Assembly: GCA_002099365.1 (NCBI GenBank)
Contig: MSED01000008.1
Coordinates: 1,594,098 to 1,658,097, forward strand
Source: Phialophora verrucosa
Taxonomy: Eukaryota; Ascomycota; Eurotiomycetes; Chaetothyriales; Herpotrichiellaceae
Reading direction: 5' to 3'
DNA: 64,000 nt
Part shown: one piece after another, positions 42,915-53,973 of the stretch
How positions within the stretch are numbered: the first letter of the stretch is position 1
How the letters are laid out: each line of letters starts with the position of its first letter
Program-made: the position numbers and the translations under genes
Notes under the pieces: model-generated
The model's database searches: none
Told to the model about the DNA's origin: nothing
Seen by the model: the letters and a program-made list of their open reading frames with translations, nothing else

Positions 42915-44198
42915 CTAGGGGGCACCGTCCGCCCCAGCAGGCGTCGGCTGTGCAGTGAGCGGGTGGGAAAAGCGGTACAGTGTAAACGGTCCGAAGACTT
43001 CTGGCTTTGCGAAGAATTTAGCGCGCGCAGCAGCTGCAGCACCGGGAGCGCTCGCCATGGCAGCCACAGTGACCTCGGGAATGACAATCTGTTGACTTCC
43101 TTCATCGCCATCCCCTTTCGCATTGACGATCAAAGGCTTGTCACTTTCACTGATGTTTTTATGTGACCCAATGATCGCGTAAGGGACTGCTTTAGGGATC
43201 GATATCGCCGCAGCTTGCACTTCTTCAGGAATATCTCCCTCATCAAGAGTTCTCATAGCCGTGTCGAGGTTGATCCGACGGGTCTGGCTCGGTTCGGAAT
43301 TCGAGCTTCCGAAGACATAAAGAGGTCCACAGGCTCGGTTACGCCTGAATATCTCTGTCGTGGTGAGTTGTGTGAAGTCGACCGCGCGGAACTCCTTTGT
43401 AAGCTTCGGAGCATGGATCAAGTTCCCCTTCGAGGCGTGTCGATCAGGCTGGACGGGATTATATGGTGGTATGTACAATCCGTTCTTGATTGCGTCGACC
43501 AACATTTTTGCACCAATGTGGGCCAGATAACCCTCAAGCTCTTTTGAGGTGACGGTGTCTGGGTTGGGTATGTCTAGTCCAGGTTGTGGAGTTTGATCCA
43601 AAATTAGCCCCTCGTCGAACCGTGAGGGGTGGAGTGTTTGCAATGATACGCCCGTTGTCCTCCGTCCGAGAAGAATAGACCATTCAATAGGTGCCGGACC
43701 GCGCAGGTCAGGCAGCATTGACGGGTGGACGTTAAGACCGCCATATCTGGCAAGGCCCAGAATTCGAGGCGGGATCAAGAGCCCAAACGAAACAGCGATA
43801 ACCAGATTGAACGGATGCTTCTTGGTGTCGCCGAAAGTGGGAGGTTGCCAGCCAGTAAATGTGTCAATCTGATGCACAACCAGGCCACGCTTTTCTGCGG
43901 CTGTTTTGATAGCTGGCGCTCGGACTTGCTTCCTTCCTCGGCCAACCCTCTTGTCTGTTCTTGTTACGATATCGATAGAAAGAATTCTGCTCCCAGGTGT
44001 CTCCGAGTAGTCGTGCAAGGCTTCTAAAGATACTTGGCTGAAGGAGTCTGTGCCGCAAAACAGAATCCTCAAGGGTTCATCGCTCACAGGGCCTGGGCTA
44101 TAGGAACGGTGCGCGTCGAACCTAGGTTTCAAGAACCACCCGGATGTACAGGGCCATGCCCGCGAGCAGCCCACTCCGGGGTAAAAGAGCCGTCTCAT
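42915..44198 (-). CDS. fmt1: Methionyl-tRNA formyltransferase, mitochondrial
   Basis: Intronless, 427 residues from the ATG at 44198 (the frame is open upstream only from a TTG). The first 45 residues are Arg/aromatic-rich without clear acidic patches (MRRLFYPGVGCSRAWPCTSG), as in a mitochondrial presequence. The formyltransferase domain follows: RILFCGTDSFSQVSLEAL, then KTAAEKRGLVVHQIDTF, FNLVIAVSFGLLIP, GGLNVHPSMLPDLRGPAPIE with the conserved Asn, His and Arg-Gly-Pro-Ala-Pro-Ile loop, and TGVSLQTLHPSRFDEGLILD. The C-terminal domain includes EFRAVDFTQLTTTEIFRRNR. It formylates Met-tRNA for mitochondrial initiation using 10-formyl-THF. Identification is firm. Confidence 0.93.
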   Translation of the reverse strand: MRRLFYPGVGCSRAWPCTSGWFLKPRFDAHRSYSPGPVSDEPLRILFCGTDSFSQVSLEALHDYSETPGSRILSIDIVTRTDKRVGRGRKQVRAPAIKTAAEKRGLVVHQIDTFTGWQPPTFGDTKKHPFNLVIAVSFGLLIPPRILGLARYGGLNVHPSMLPDLRGPAPIEWSILLGRRTTGVSLQTLHPSRFDEGLILDQTPQPGLDIPNPDTVTSKELEGYLAHIGAKMLVDAIKNGLYIPPYNPVQPDRHASKGNLIHAPKLTKEFRAVDFTQLTTTEIFRRNRACGPLYVFGSSNSEPSQTRRINLDTAMRTLDEGDIPEEVQAAAISIPKAVPYAIIGSHKNISESDKPLIVNAKGDGDEGSQQIVIPEVTVAAMASAPGAAAAARAKFFAKPEVFGPFTLYRFSHPLTAQPTPAGADGAP

Positions 44199-44576
44199 GC
44201 GTTGTAGGATAGGACACAGATCAGATACATGCCGACAGAATATCTCCAAAGAAAATGCAAGTGGGATTATCCTAACGCGACGAGGCTGTGAACTGACCAA
44301 TCATACATACGCTTCGGAATGCCCCTAATACTCCCGATGACTTTCGTCATGCCTCGGCCTGCGGGGTTCTTGGTGATTTGACTTGGCTGGTGATGCTTCC
44401 ATTCTATCGTTCTACAAATCGAATGTGACCCATTGTCATTTATCCCCATAACCGTTCTTTCACGGACACTGACACGGAGACGAGCGCCGCCCACTTCGCA
44501 GCCCCCAACTGAGGGTCGGGCAAAGCCTTGTTGAATACAGAGCCTTGTGCCGTTCGTGGGCGCACAGGCGAAAGCC
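44199..44576. promoter_or_regulatory. Bidirectional promoter FMT1 / PEX19
   Basis: Only 378 bp separate the two divergent ATGs, so both transcripts must start here. No further motif stands out. Confidence 0.6.
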
Positions 44577-45965
44577 ATGGCCGAACGCCCTGAGTCAACG
44601 CAGTTGAGTGCTGGCCATGATTCGAAGGCCTCGGCACCAGAGCCGCCAGGTCAGAACCCACCCGAAGCAGCAGTTGAGGATGACGACTCGGATCCCGATT
44701 TTGACGACCTCGACGGTAAGATTTACAAACTCAAGCCAACCATACCCGCAACGGCTACGAATCCATACTAATAGTACATTTGCGAACCAGATGTCCTCGA
44801 CCAATTCTCTGAAGCGAAATCCACCCTACAACAACAACAACAGCAGCAGGAGCAGAAGAAATCCGAACCCTCAGAACCCACCCCTTCCTCCTCCGGCCCA
44901 GGTAGGCCTCCCTCACAAGCGGCTCTCCCACCGGACCTCCCACTCCCGTCTGGTCCGCATGGAGACGAATCTGAAGACGCCTTCATGGCGCGTCTCACCG
45001 CCGAGATGTCCTCGGTGATGTCAAAGATGAGTCTCGACCCCGCCGCCAGCGCGGCCACCCCCGAAGATATCGCCAAGATGGGCCGTGAGCTCGAGGAATT
45101 CACGCAGAAGATGGAGGCCGAAGGCATACAACCAGAGGACCTCCTCAAAGCTATCCTAGGCGAAGAATCTGGCGGCAAAGTCTCCGACCTAGCGCACGAA
45201 GAACACGACCGTCGGGAGAGTGAGAGCAAAGGCGACAGCAAACCAGCGTTGCAGTCCAATGCTTCCAAATCGCAAACGTCCGAGACATCAGGCCTCGCAA
45301 AAGACGACCGGCCCTCAAGTTTTTCTCCCTCCACTTCCTCCAAGCCAACCCCGAAACAACCGTCCACCTCGTTCGAAGACACCATCCGCCGCACCATGGC
45401 CCGCATGTCGGAATCCTCCGCCGCAGCCACCAGCGCCACCACAACTGCCACGCAACAGAAATCCGAGGAGGACCTCCTCGCCGACCTTCTCCGGTCCCTG
45501 GACTCCGATCCTGCCGATGCCCCCGACGGGGACCTTTCAAAGATGTTCCTCACCATGATGGAACAGTTGACCAACAAGGAAATGCTGTACGAGCCCATGA
45601 AGGAACTGGCGCAGAAGTTTCCCGACTACCTGGCAGCCAATGATCCGAAGGCGCCCAAACAGAAGTCCAAGAGTGGTAGTAGCAGCAAAGCAGCCAAGCT
45701 GTCGCCAGCCGACTTTGACAGATTCACGCGCCAGCACAAGATCGTGCGCGACATTGTCGTCAAGTTCGAAGAGCCGGGCTACTCGGACGAGGACCCCAAA
45801 TGCAGAGAGTTCATCTGGGAGAAGATGCAGGAGATGCAGGGCGAGGGCGCTCCGCCGGAGGAATTGGTTTCGAACCCGTTTCCCGGCATGGGGATGGGCG
45901 GAATGCTTGGCGGTGGCCCAGGCGCTGGCGGAGAAGGCGCAGACGAAGGGTGTCCTACTCAGTGA
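44577..45965 (+). CDS. pex19: Peroxisomal membrane protein chaperone PEX19
   Basis: Two exons, 44577-44715 and 44791-45965 (1314 nt, 437 residues). The 75-nt intron carries a tactaat branch-point word about 20 nt before the acceptor. The acidic N-terminus (DDDSDPDFDDLDDVLDQFSE) is the Pex3-binding region. A Gln run follows, then EDAFMARLTAEMSSVMSKMS and the helical core (EEFTQKMEAEGIQPEDLLKA; MMEQLTNKEMLYEPMKELAQ; KFPDYLAAN). The protein ends CPTQ, a CaaX box for farnesylation. Pex19 binds newly made peroxisomal membrane proteins in the cytosol and docks on Pex3. A repetitive Ser/Thr linker lies in the middle. Identification is firm. Confidence 0.95.
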
Positions 45966-46864
45966 GGGAGCGAAAGAGTCAAGCGATGCCCCTGATGTGG
46001 GTGGGTGGATGGATGGACAGCAGGAGAGATGGACAGATGGATGTTTCGAGTACAAGTATGTCTCGATCATTGTCGAACTTGGTGCCCCACCGTACATTGA
46101 CTATGTAACTGATCTGCCACGTCTCGGTCACTAACAGACGGGCGAGAGGCGTACAGCGCAAGGATAACACGACGACCGAGAAGCGTACACCTATACCACG
46201 ACATGGCAAGACACCGTACAAATTAATTCGCTTTTCTGTCTGCAGCACTAGTAGCAGCCACGAGCCTGAGCCTGAGCATGAGCGAGCCACCAGAGAGAGA
46301 TTTCCATTTCCGAGCCTCTAGATACTGTACCATGATATAATGTGATATAACATACACTATCATGACATGACAGTACATAGTACGTGAGGGCTACTTAGCG
46401 ACCACGCGACTTAGCTAGCTATTTAGCTCTCCGCCCGCCTGTCTACATACTTGCCATCTTGTCTACCTACCAGCCTAGATAACAGTACGGCAAGGCAAGG
46501 CAATGCAAGGCAAGGTTAGATATATTAAGCTACTTGGGCAATACCGTCTCAACGTCGAGATACCAGAAGTTTTAATGTCCAGTTCAGTCGATTTTATTTT
46601 GCAAAGTCGGGGTAAACTCAAGGCTAGAAATCCGTGAATCCATGTCTTCAGGCCAGTACAGTCTATATCTGTACAGACAGTAGGCTACACCCGGCGCGCC
46701 CGCTCCTGGAACACACACTTGACTGTATGTACAGGTATCCGAGGGAGGAGGATTGTCGCTCTCCGACCGGTACTGTCGGTACAGTAGCTGAGGATCCCTT
46801 CCAGCCCAAACAAGTGCACTTCACAGTATCCTATCCCTGCAGAAGCGAAGGAAGGACCAAGACC
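45966..46864. other. Convergent 3' region with simple repeats
   Basis: 0.9 kb of 3' flanks. A short run of caaggcaagg/caatgcaagg words lies near 46489-46515, and tgatataa words near 46332-46350. No gene recognised. Confidence 0.5.
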
Positions 46865-48064
46865 TCAAGATATGTCCATGGCGTCATAGCCACCGTCGCG
46901 GTGCTCCATGCCCTGCTGGTACGGATGTTGTTCTTGCTGTGGAGGACCCCCCACCGACTGGCCCTGCGACTCAGACACACTCTGCTGGCTCAGAATCTCC
47001 ATCTCTCTGAATAAACGCTCGTACTCGTCGTCCTCGGCATCATCGACGGGGAACTCCTCGTCTTGCGCCATGTCGTCTTGTCGGTCAACGTCATGCTCAT
47101 ACTCCCTTACTAGATCGTCATATTCTTCTGTCGGACTCAATTCTCCGTCTCTGAGCCGATGGTCATCCTGCATGCCTTCGCCATCCTCGTTGTCTTCTTC
47201 TTCCTCCTCCTCGATCCCTATCCCTGCTTCAACAGCAGCCCGCCGCGCCATCTGCTCCTCCCAGCCTCTCCGCTCTCTCACAAAGTCCATACGAAGAACT
47301 TGGTCTCCCACCAGTTCACTTCGCTGATCGTCTCTTCTCCGCCGGATGCGGTCCAAGAACCGTGATTTCCGCTCCTCTCGATTCCTGGTAGTCTGAGTCG
47401 CGAGAAGGGATGAGGGCGAGGATTCGCGCGAGCGGAGTCCCCACTGCGACACTCTCGACGGCTGTGGGGCCGCGAAGGAGAATGAAGAAGATGAAGAAGA
47501 ACCAAACGGCGAGGAGGCTGCAGCTGCGGCGGTGCGGGCTGCCTGCGGACAAGAAGAAGAATCAGGTGGCGTGACGAGACTGGTCGATCCCTCTCCATCG
47601 AAGCCGTATCCTCCCATCGAGCCGCCCAGCTTCGCGGCCGGCGTTTGCTGCGCGTGAGCGTCGAAACCAGAAACTCCCGTTGGCTCATCCGCTTCGATCT
47701 GCCCGGGAACCCAGTTCTCATCAACTCCATCTGGGCCCCTGGGCGGGCTCGAACTCAACAAATCCCCTGCCGTCTTCGACCCATTACTCCTCGTAGGACT
47801 CGACATGAGATTCGCATTCCTGGCGGTCCGCAGCGGAGAGCTCTCGAGCCGTAGAGGCGACGGAGCGTGCGGGGTGTAATACCCAGTATTGTAAGCCTTT
47901 GTATAGCTATTTTCACGCGTGTAAGGCTCCGGTAGAGTGGGATGAGAACGGTATTGTTTTGTGTATGAGTGCGTCAAATTCTGACGAGGGAGGTGTTGTG
48001 TCGTGACTGGGGAAGAGAACCCTTGTGGCGCTGGCGCTGGTGTTGGTGAGGAGAGAAAGAACAT
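46865..48064 (-). CDS. Unknown disordered protein with a basic-acidic C-terminal half
   Basis: Intronless, 399 residues. The first 230 residues are Ser/Pro/Thr-rich and include NLTHSYTKQYRSHPTLPEPY and a Ser run. A conserved-looking charged helix follows (RKSRFLDRIRRRRDDQRSE, then VLRMDFVRERRGWEEQMARR). After a Glu run come EEYDDLVREYEHDV and DDAEDDEYERLFREMEILSQ, an acidic helical end. It has the look of a nuclear protein found across filamentous ascomycetes, but I cannot name the family. Confidence 0.65.
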   Translation of the reverse strand: MFFLSSPTPAPAPQGFSSPVTTQHLPRQNLTHSYTKQYRSHPTLPEPYTRENSYTKAYNTGYYTPHAPSPLRLESSPLRTARNANLMSSPTRSNGSKTAGDLLSSSPPRGPDGVDENWVPGQIEADEPTGVSGFDAHAQQTPAAKLGGSMGGYGFDGEGSTSLVTPPDSSSCPQAARTAAAAASSPFGSSSSSSFSFAAPQPSRVSQWGLRSRESSPSSLLATQTTRNREERKSRFLDRIRRRRDDQRSELVGDQVLRMDFVRERRGWEEQMARRAAVEAGIGIEEEEEEDNEDGEGMQDDHRLRDGELSPTEEYDDLVREYEHDVDRQDDMAQDEEFPVDDAEDDEYERLFREMEILSQQSVSESQGQSVGGPPQQEQHPYQQGMEHRDGGYDAMDIS

Positions 48065-48755
48065 CCTTTCGCTCGGATCGATCTTGGTGTTAATGGGAGG
48101 TCAGAGAGTGCGCTCGAGGATGGAGAATCGTACTGTAGAATGAAGTGCTAGTTGCACAGAGCTGCTTCTGCTACTTTGTACTCGAGGTGTGTCGAGTTCG
48201 AGACACCTCTCGATGACGCGCGATTCAGGTGCGCGACCGTGTTGAGGGGGACCAGGCTAGCCGAATCTGGGCTAAATGGGCTTCTCAACACAATCTCTGC
48301 ATTCGCTGCTGACATGCACAGGCATAACGCACTTCGGCCTAGAATACCCTTAAGGTCGTCGGCGTGTGGAAAGCAAGTGTTCACGCAGGTACGGCGTGAA
48401 GCTCTGAAAACTACAGCCAGAGAGGCACGCGGGGGTACATGCAGCAAATGAAATTTGTGTCCTCTACTACCTAGCCAATGCACTTTGAGGCATCCAGCCC
48501 GTCAGCTCCGTTTCCCATTCCATTGTCTTATGTACAAATCGAACAAGATAGGACTCCTGATGGTGCTGACCTGCACAATTACGCCCTTCTAACACCAGTC
48601 GAGATACTTTCACGGCGCCCACTGCGCCTCTTCTTCCGGGTAGGTCCGGATTTACGCACCCGCTTCAACGATTTTGAATGATGATGCTCGGTTTCCGCCA
48701 AATTCACAACGCAAGATTTATCGTAACGATCGTCAAGCCAATAGCCAAGCACGCT
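48065..48755. other. Intergenic region
   Basis: Promoter of the disordered-protein gene and 3' flank of the Mid2-like gene. Nothing recognised. Confidence 0.45.
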
Positions 48756-49574
48756 TCAGAAGTTGGAGGCGGTGTTGACCGGGCCTGGCGAATGATATTG
48801 ATCCAATGTAGAACGGAAAGGGGTAGAGTCGGCGGTGGTACCACTGAGTTTGTCCTGGTTGTTGTTGGGGTCGTAGAGGTCGTCGTCATGAAGAGTCTTC
48901 TTCTTGCCCCAAATTCTCCAGGCGGTGTAGGCTAGACCAGCGAGCAATAGAGCACCACCAACACCACCGACGACACCTCCGATGGTAGCCTTGGCTGTGC
49001 TGCTGAGTCCAGAACTGCCACCCTTGTCTCCATTGCTGGTCAGTGAGGCAGGATCTACGCTGGTTGTGAAGGGGATGACGCTGCTGCTTGTGCTCGTAAG
49101 GTGCACGGTGCTGCCTGCGCTGACGCTTGTGATTGTGGTGACCACTTCTGAGATCGAGCTGCTTGTAATCAACGTTCTCGACGCTGTGAATGTGCTTGTC
49201 ACTGTGGATGTTTCATCATCGGAGGAGCTCGTGCGTTCTGAGCTGGAGGAAGGAGTATGTGTAGATGTCGTCGTGACGACAGTAACGGACTGAGACGAGG
49301 TGGGAGGAAGAGTAATGGTAGAGGAAGTAGTGATGGTAGATTCAGAGGTTGTATCGCTTGTAACGGTAACAGAAGTGGTTGTGTCATCGTCGCTGTTGGT
49401 TGGCGTGGCAGTGCCCGAGCCGGTGGCAGAGTCGGTGGACGAGCTCGAACCCGAGTCGCCTGTGGTCAAAGCCACGCTCTGACGCTTGAAGAGTGCAATG
49501 GCATCGTCTACTGGATCGGCCGAAACGACTGATGCGCTCAGGATGCCGAATAGGACGAAAGCGAGTGACCGCAT
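48756..49574 (-). CDS. Mid2-like cell-wall stress sensor
   Basis: Intronless, 272 residues. A signal peptide (RSLAFVLFGILSASVVSA) is followed by a possible Kex2 site (FKRQ). About 150 Ser/Thr-rich residues form a mucin-like ectodomain, then ATIGGVVGGVGGALLLAGLA makes a single membrane helix followed by WRIWGKKK, the stop-transfer cluster. The cytosolic tail of about 45 residues contains DDDLYDPNNNQDK. This plan matches Mid2/Mtl1 sensors that feed the Rho1-PKC wall-integrity pathway. No WSC domain is present. Alternatively it is a generic mucin-like membrane protein. Confidence 0.75.
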   Translation of the reverse strand: MRSLAFVLFGILSASVVSADPVDDAIALFKRQSVALTTGDSGSSSSTDSATGSGTATPTNSDDDTTTSVTVTSDTTSESTITTSSTITLPPTSSQSVTVVTTTSTHTPSSSSERTSSSDDETSTVTSTFTASRTLITSSSISEVVTTITSVSAGSTVHLTSTSSSVIPFTTSVDPASLTSNGDKGGSSGLSSTAKATIGGVVGGVGGALLLAGLAYTAWRIWGKKKTLHDDDLYDPNNNQDKLSGTTADSTPFRSTLDQYHSPGPVNTASNF

Positions 49575-51187
49575 TGTGAGGATGTTCTAGGGAAGGGTCT
49601 CTCGAGTCGGAAGTCAACGATCGATCGAGTACGCCCTCAACCGACTCTCAACGGGAACGATGGTGTCTCTTTTGAGACTCTAAGTTTTGTTGTCTGCTGC
49701 GAAAGCGCAGGTTGAGGTAAAAGGAAGGCCCAATCTCGGTAACGGTCGAGAAGGGTGCGGACGCACGTGTCGGGGATTTGGTTGGTTGTCAAAGCGTAAA
49801 CGCTGGAGACGGTTGGAAATGGGTGAAAGAAAGGGCTTTGATAAGACAAAGAAAGGAACAAAGCAAGGGATGAGAAGAAAAACCGGAGCCTGGGTTTCAA
49901 CTGAAGAGTGAGAATGGGAAGAGAAAAGTGGAAAGCCGTCAAGTGTGTCAGAAGGTTGCAAAGCGAGGGAAGCGCAGAGAAGACGCAAACGCCAATCTGC
50001 TGGGCGGGATTCAGCGGCAATATTGGCGCACCTCAGGTGCAAGGGACACGAAGACACCGTCTAGGCGTTGAGCCAATCCCGACGGCCCGCTTCAACGGCC
50101 CTTTGGAACCACCAGTTTCTTCTCCAGACGCTGTCCCGTGTCCAAGACAGCACCAATTGACGACTTCATGTAGGCTGATCACCAGCTCCTAACCTTGGTT
50201 TCTTTCTATTAGGGCCTCACGAAGAATGACCATCAATCCTTCGAGAAGATCATCCCGTTTGCTCGAGTTGCGGTTTTCAGTGCGGCATGCCCCTCGCCTA
50301 CAAAGTAGACAAGTACTCGTATTTGTTCCGCTCCGTGCATTAGCATTTCCCTATGCATGAAATCGAAGATATGAATCCATTGGATGACGTACGTCTACGT
50401 TACAAAGGGTTGCACTGTGTAATGCAACTCTAACATCATGTGAAAAACGCCCGTGAACACCCCAGGCACGAGCCCGCAGGTATTGGTGCTACAGGATGCA
50501 CTTCGCAAAGTCTTCTCGAAATGACATGCATTACCGACGCATGCTCGTACATGCATTTGGCCGAGTCTGCCCCATGCGACACCATCTGGTGGCGTGAGGT
50601 GCCGACGTATGAAAAATCATGTCTGGCACTTGTGAGATCTCTCGGAGGTTATTTTCCGAGGACGACTGCAGGTCACACCGATACGAGTAGTAGTCAGAAA
50701 GGTCATCTGGCCGCGTACATAGGGTACGAGTACTGTGTACATGCTATGCTTGCTAACCTCAGCAATGACTTTGGACTCTCCGGATTCGGGAATTTCTTTG
50801 GATTAGACAAGTTCACCGTCAGGGACGCGACCAATACCTTCTACGCATGCAGTCTTAGTCAGATCCATGCGGACGTCCTTCAACTCCTCCCTGCTCGCGC
50901 TTGTCGCTTGTCCCATGCTGTTGTACTGTTAAGTCCAACCCTTCCCTTCCAACAAGTCCACCTGGTGAATAAGTCGTGGAACCTGCTTGCTACATGACCT
51001 GGATGACATCGATCATGTGGTCCCATAGAAGAAATTTTGTAAACAGAGGCACACTCTTTTTTTACGTCCCAAGTTGAAATTATATGTGCGCCTTTCTGCT
51101 CGGTAGATTCAAACAAGTGTCAAGTTACATTGCATTGCGATGGTGGTACAGCATAACCATGGGCGGCCCATGGCGGGCCTTTTTTCG
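49575..51187. other. Gene-poor interval
   Basis: About 1.6 kb of promoter for the Mid2-like gene and 3' flank of the PQ-loop gene. A 185-codon plus-strand frame (50440-50997) begins at GTG and has no recognisable domain; it is not called. The palindromic run gggcggcccatggcgggcc lies near 51160. Confidence 0.4.
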
Positions 51188-52299
51188 TCAGATCACAGCG
51201 TGCTCGGGCCTGGCGTCCTCGTCTTGCAGCCTGTATATATGGAATTGAGCGAAGATTGTGACGTCCTCGACCATTGTGCCCAGACTGCCAATCAGCCAGG
51301 GCAGGTTTTTCATGACGTACTGATGCTCGGTGGAATGGCAGAGAATACCGGCACCGTACGTGAGGTTCCCCATCAGAGACAGGATGAAGAAGAGGAGGGA
51401 TAGACCTGGCACCATGTAAGCCCATGTCCTCGTACAGCGGAACAGACGTGAAGACTCATACCTTCGCAACTTCGGTCCCTCGCATTCTTGATGATCTGAG
51501 GGATTCTCGCACCCAGATATGCCACCGCGCTGAGATACCCCAGCACCAATGCGCCGGCAGGCATAGCCTCCGACTCCGTCCCCGTGGACAGGGGCGACGG
51601 TTTCCACGCCCCGGACTCATACGCGAGCGCCCACCCGGCAGTCCCGATGACCCCAATCGCAATGACGCTCATAGCATTCTTGAACCACAGCGTCGTGCCG
51701 GCTGCGTCGCGCTCCTCGAGGATCTTGGCCAAGTGATCGCTCTGCGCGGCGTTGCTGCTCCTCCGCCGCCGCAAACTGGCACTGCTCCGCCTGCGGTCCA
51801 TAGACCCCGGGATCGTCATACTATTTGTCCTCGTACGTTTGAGCAGCGGTTCCTCCTCGTGGCTTTCCTCCTCGGCTTGCCGGACCTGTGCCTGTCCGGC
51901 CCCCTGCGCCCCAGCACTCGAACTCCCGGCCACGGACTCCCGGCGCAGCAAATCCCTGCCTTCCCTCCTCTTATTCCTCAGCCCATAATACAAGCACTGA
52001 CTGATGAGCACCCCGTCCGCAATGCAGAAGTAGATGCCAATCGCGACGACGACGGGCACCAGGCCGGCCCACAGCGCGCCCGCGAGGTTCGCAATATCGC
52101 CCAGGAACCACACGAATATAAAGGCCAAGGAGATGGCTTCGGCGCTGGAATTGCGGTAGTTCTCGATCAGTTGGGGCACGAGGAGGAAGATCCAGCACGC
52201 CAGCGAGATGGAGCCGAATATGCCAGAGAGGGCTTCGCGGGTGGTGAGCGGGATGTCATAGGTGCTGGGAGTGCTAAGGGCAGAGACAAGGGTCGCCAT
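51188..52299 (-). CDS. PQ-loop vacuolar cationic amino-acid transporter, YPQ type
   Basis: Two exons, 51462-52299 and 51188-51405 (1056 nt, 351 residues); the intron has gtatga and gccag ends. Seven membrane segments contain two PQ loops: VPQLIENYRNSSAEAIS near residue 45 and RIPQIIKNARDRSCEGLS in the second half, the latter completed across the splice. The loop between them is hydrophilic, with a dileucine-like acidic stretch EEEPLLKRT and Arg-rich RRRSSASLRRRRSS. Yeast Ypq1-3 and mammalian PQLC2 move Lys/Arg across the vacuolar or lysosomal membrane. The N-terminus was set at MATLVSAL. Confidence 0.9.
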
Positions 52300-53973
52300 T
52301 ATGCGGCGATTAGTGGTGCAGCGGGAAACTTGTCCAGCACATAATTCTATCAAGAAGAGGAGAGAAGCAGCCGTGCAGAGGATAGGTGAGTGGGGAGTTT
52401 TGCAAAATTGAAATCGACCTCGAGCGTCTTGAGCTTGGGCTTTCAGTTCGGGGCTTGATCAACGAGCACAAGCTCGATCTGGTCGCGATCTTTGGGGCGC
52501 GGCAGGCTCAACCCCACACCTGTAGCAATTTTTCGGTGCGCCTAGACTTGCCCCAGAACAAAATGCAGCTTAGGGTCTTCATTGTCGTACGTAAGGGGTA
52601 CGAGCTACATTAAGGAGTACATTACTCCCTACAGCAGCCGCAATAGAATGGCGAGGAACACCCAATCATCCACGCCACCACGACATACACAGTGCAAGAC
52701 CTTCCCTATGCTCCCTCAACCCACTACCTCCGCTCTCACAGCTTTGCCGGCCTTCAACGTAAAACGCACCACCGTTCCTTTGCGCGTGACACTGTCCCTC
52801 CCCATCGTGGTCAATGGTGAAGTGGAGGCAGCCGGCGTTCTCTTGGATGCAGTATTAATCGATCTTCGCTGTCGAGTGGTAGGCGTTCGCGCCACCCAGG
52901 CCTGACATGGCTGTACCGGGAGCGAGTTGCTCATTGTGAATGCGAATGGGGTGAGTGAGTTTTTGCTGTTGCGACTGCTTGTTCCTGGTGCTCATCGTTA
53001 GTGCTGTGGTGACAAGGTATGTGGGTTATAAACAACACACTTGTATTCCGTCTAGTGACCGCCATATCAGCAAAGGATGGTCTTGTCGCCCTGTTTTGAC
53101 TTGGAACCTTGGTGGATTTTGTGCTAGCTTAGCTGCTATCGCGGTCCCTGCTGTCCTAACTTTTTTGGTGGTGAAAGGTGTTGGTTAAATATCTGATGCC
53201 GCATGGAGCTGCAGGAGGTCGAATTCAACAAGTGGTGGCCTGGCTAGAATTGTGCTCTACACATCTCAGCTGAAAGGTCAAAGTTTGAGCGTGAGAGCAT
53301 CTTGTTCGTCTCTTTTCAAGAACACGCCGCGTGGACTGTTTGTCTCCGGCAGAGGCACTTTGTTTGGCTGGCTTCATCCCATGGGCCTGTCGCCGTTGAG
53401 GTTGACAATGGTTGTTGGAATCTCTGTTCCTGTTTGTCTCATTGACGGGATGGATGCTCTTTGTTTGACTCCCTTTCCACAATCTGTTGCGCCCTGGCAA
53501 ACCCCGAGCAAAAACAAGACCTGGGCCACTCAGGTGAGTCCTTGTTGCAGACGTTGGTAGCTGTAGCTGCTTACCATGACAGGTATGTCTGACTTATGAT
53601 ACTGAAATCGTGAAAACTTGTATCTCAGTGCCCAGCCTAACACAGACATGTTGCTGCAAACATGGGGTAGGCAACCCAACGACTCAGAAGCTCCCACCAG
53701 CTCGTTCCAATTCCATTGCGCTTTGTTCTAGAGCCCTGTTCTGCAAGGCTCCGTGCAGAAACAACTAAGCTACAACACAGACTGGCGATAGATATCCCAA
53801 CTCATCCAATGCGGAGATAATGGACACTGTTGCTTCACCAGCCGAGTGCATTTGTGTTGGAATCAAGTGTTAAAGTAGCTTTATGGATCTTAAAGCTTAA
53901 GTGGGCGCATTGTATGACGCTTTGGAGCTGATTTTTCTTGTCTTCAAGCTTGACTTTCCAACAGTTTCTGTGC
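52300..53973. other. Gene-poor interval
   Basis: About 1.7 kb upstream of the PQ-loop gene and downstream of the regulator. A 72-codon minus-strand frame with an ATG at 52934 (MSNSLPVQPCQAWVA) shows no known domain and is left uncalled. No repeat or RNA gene recognised. Confidence 0.4.

Noticed and set aside
50440..50997. 185-codon plus-strand frame
   Set aside because: GTG start, no recognisable domain or signal, isolated in a gene-poor interval.
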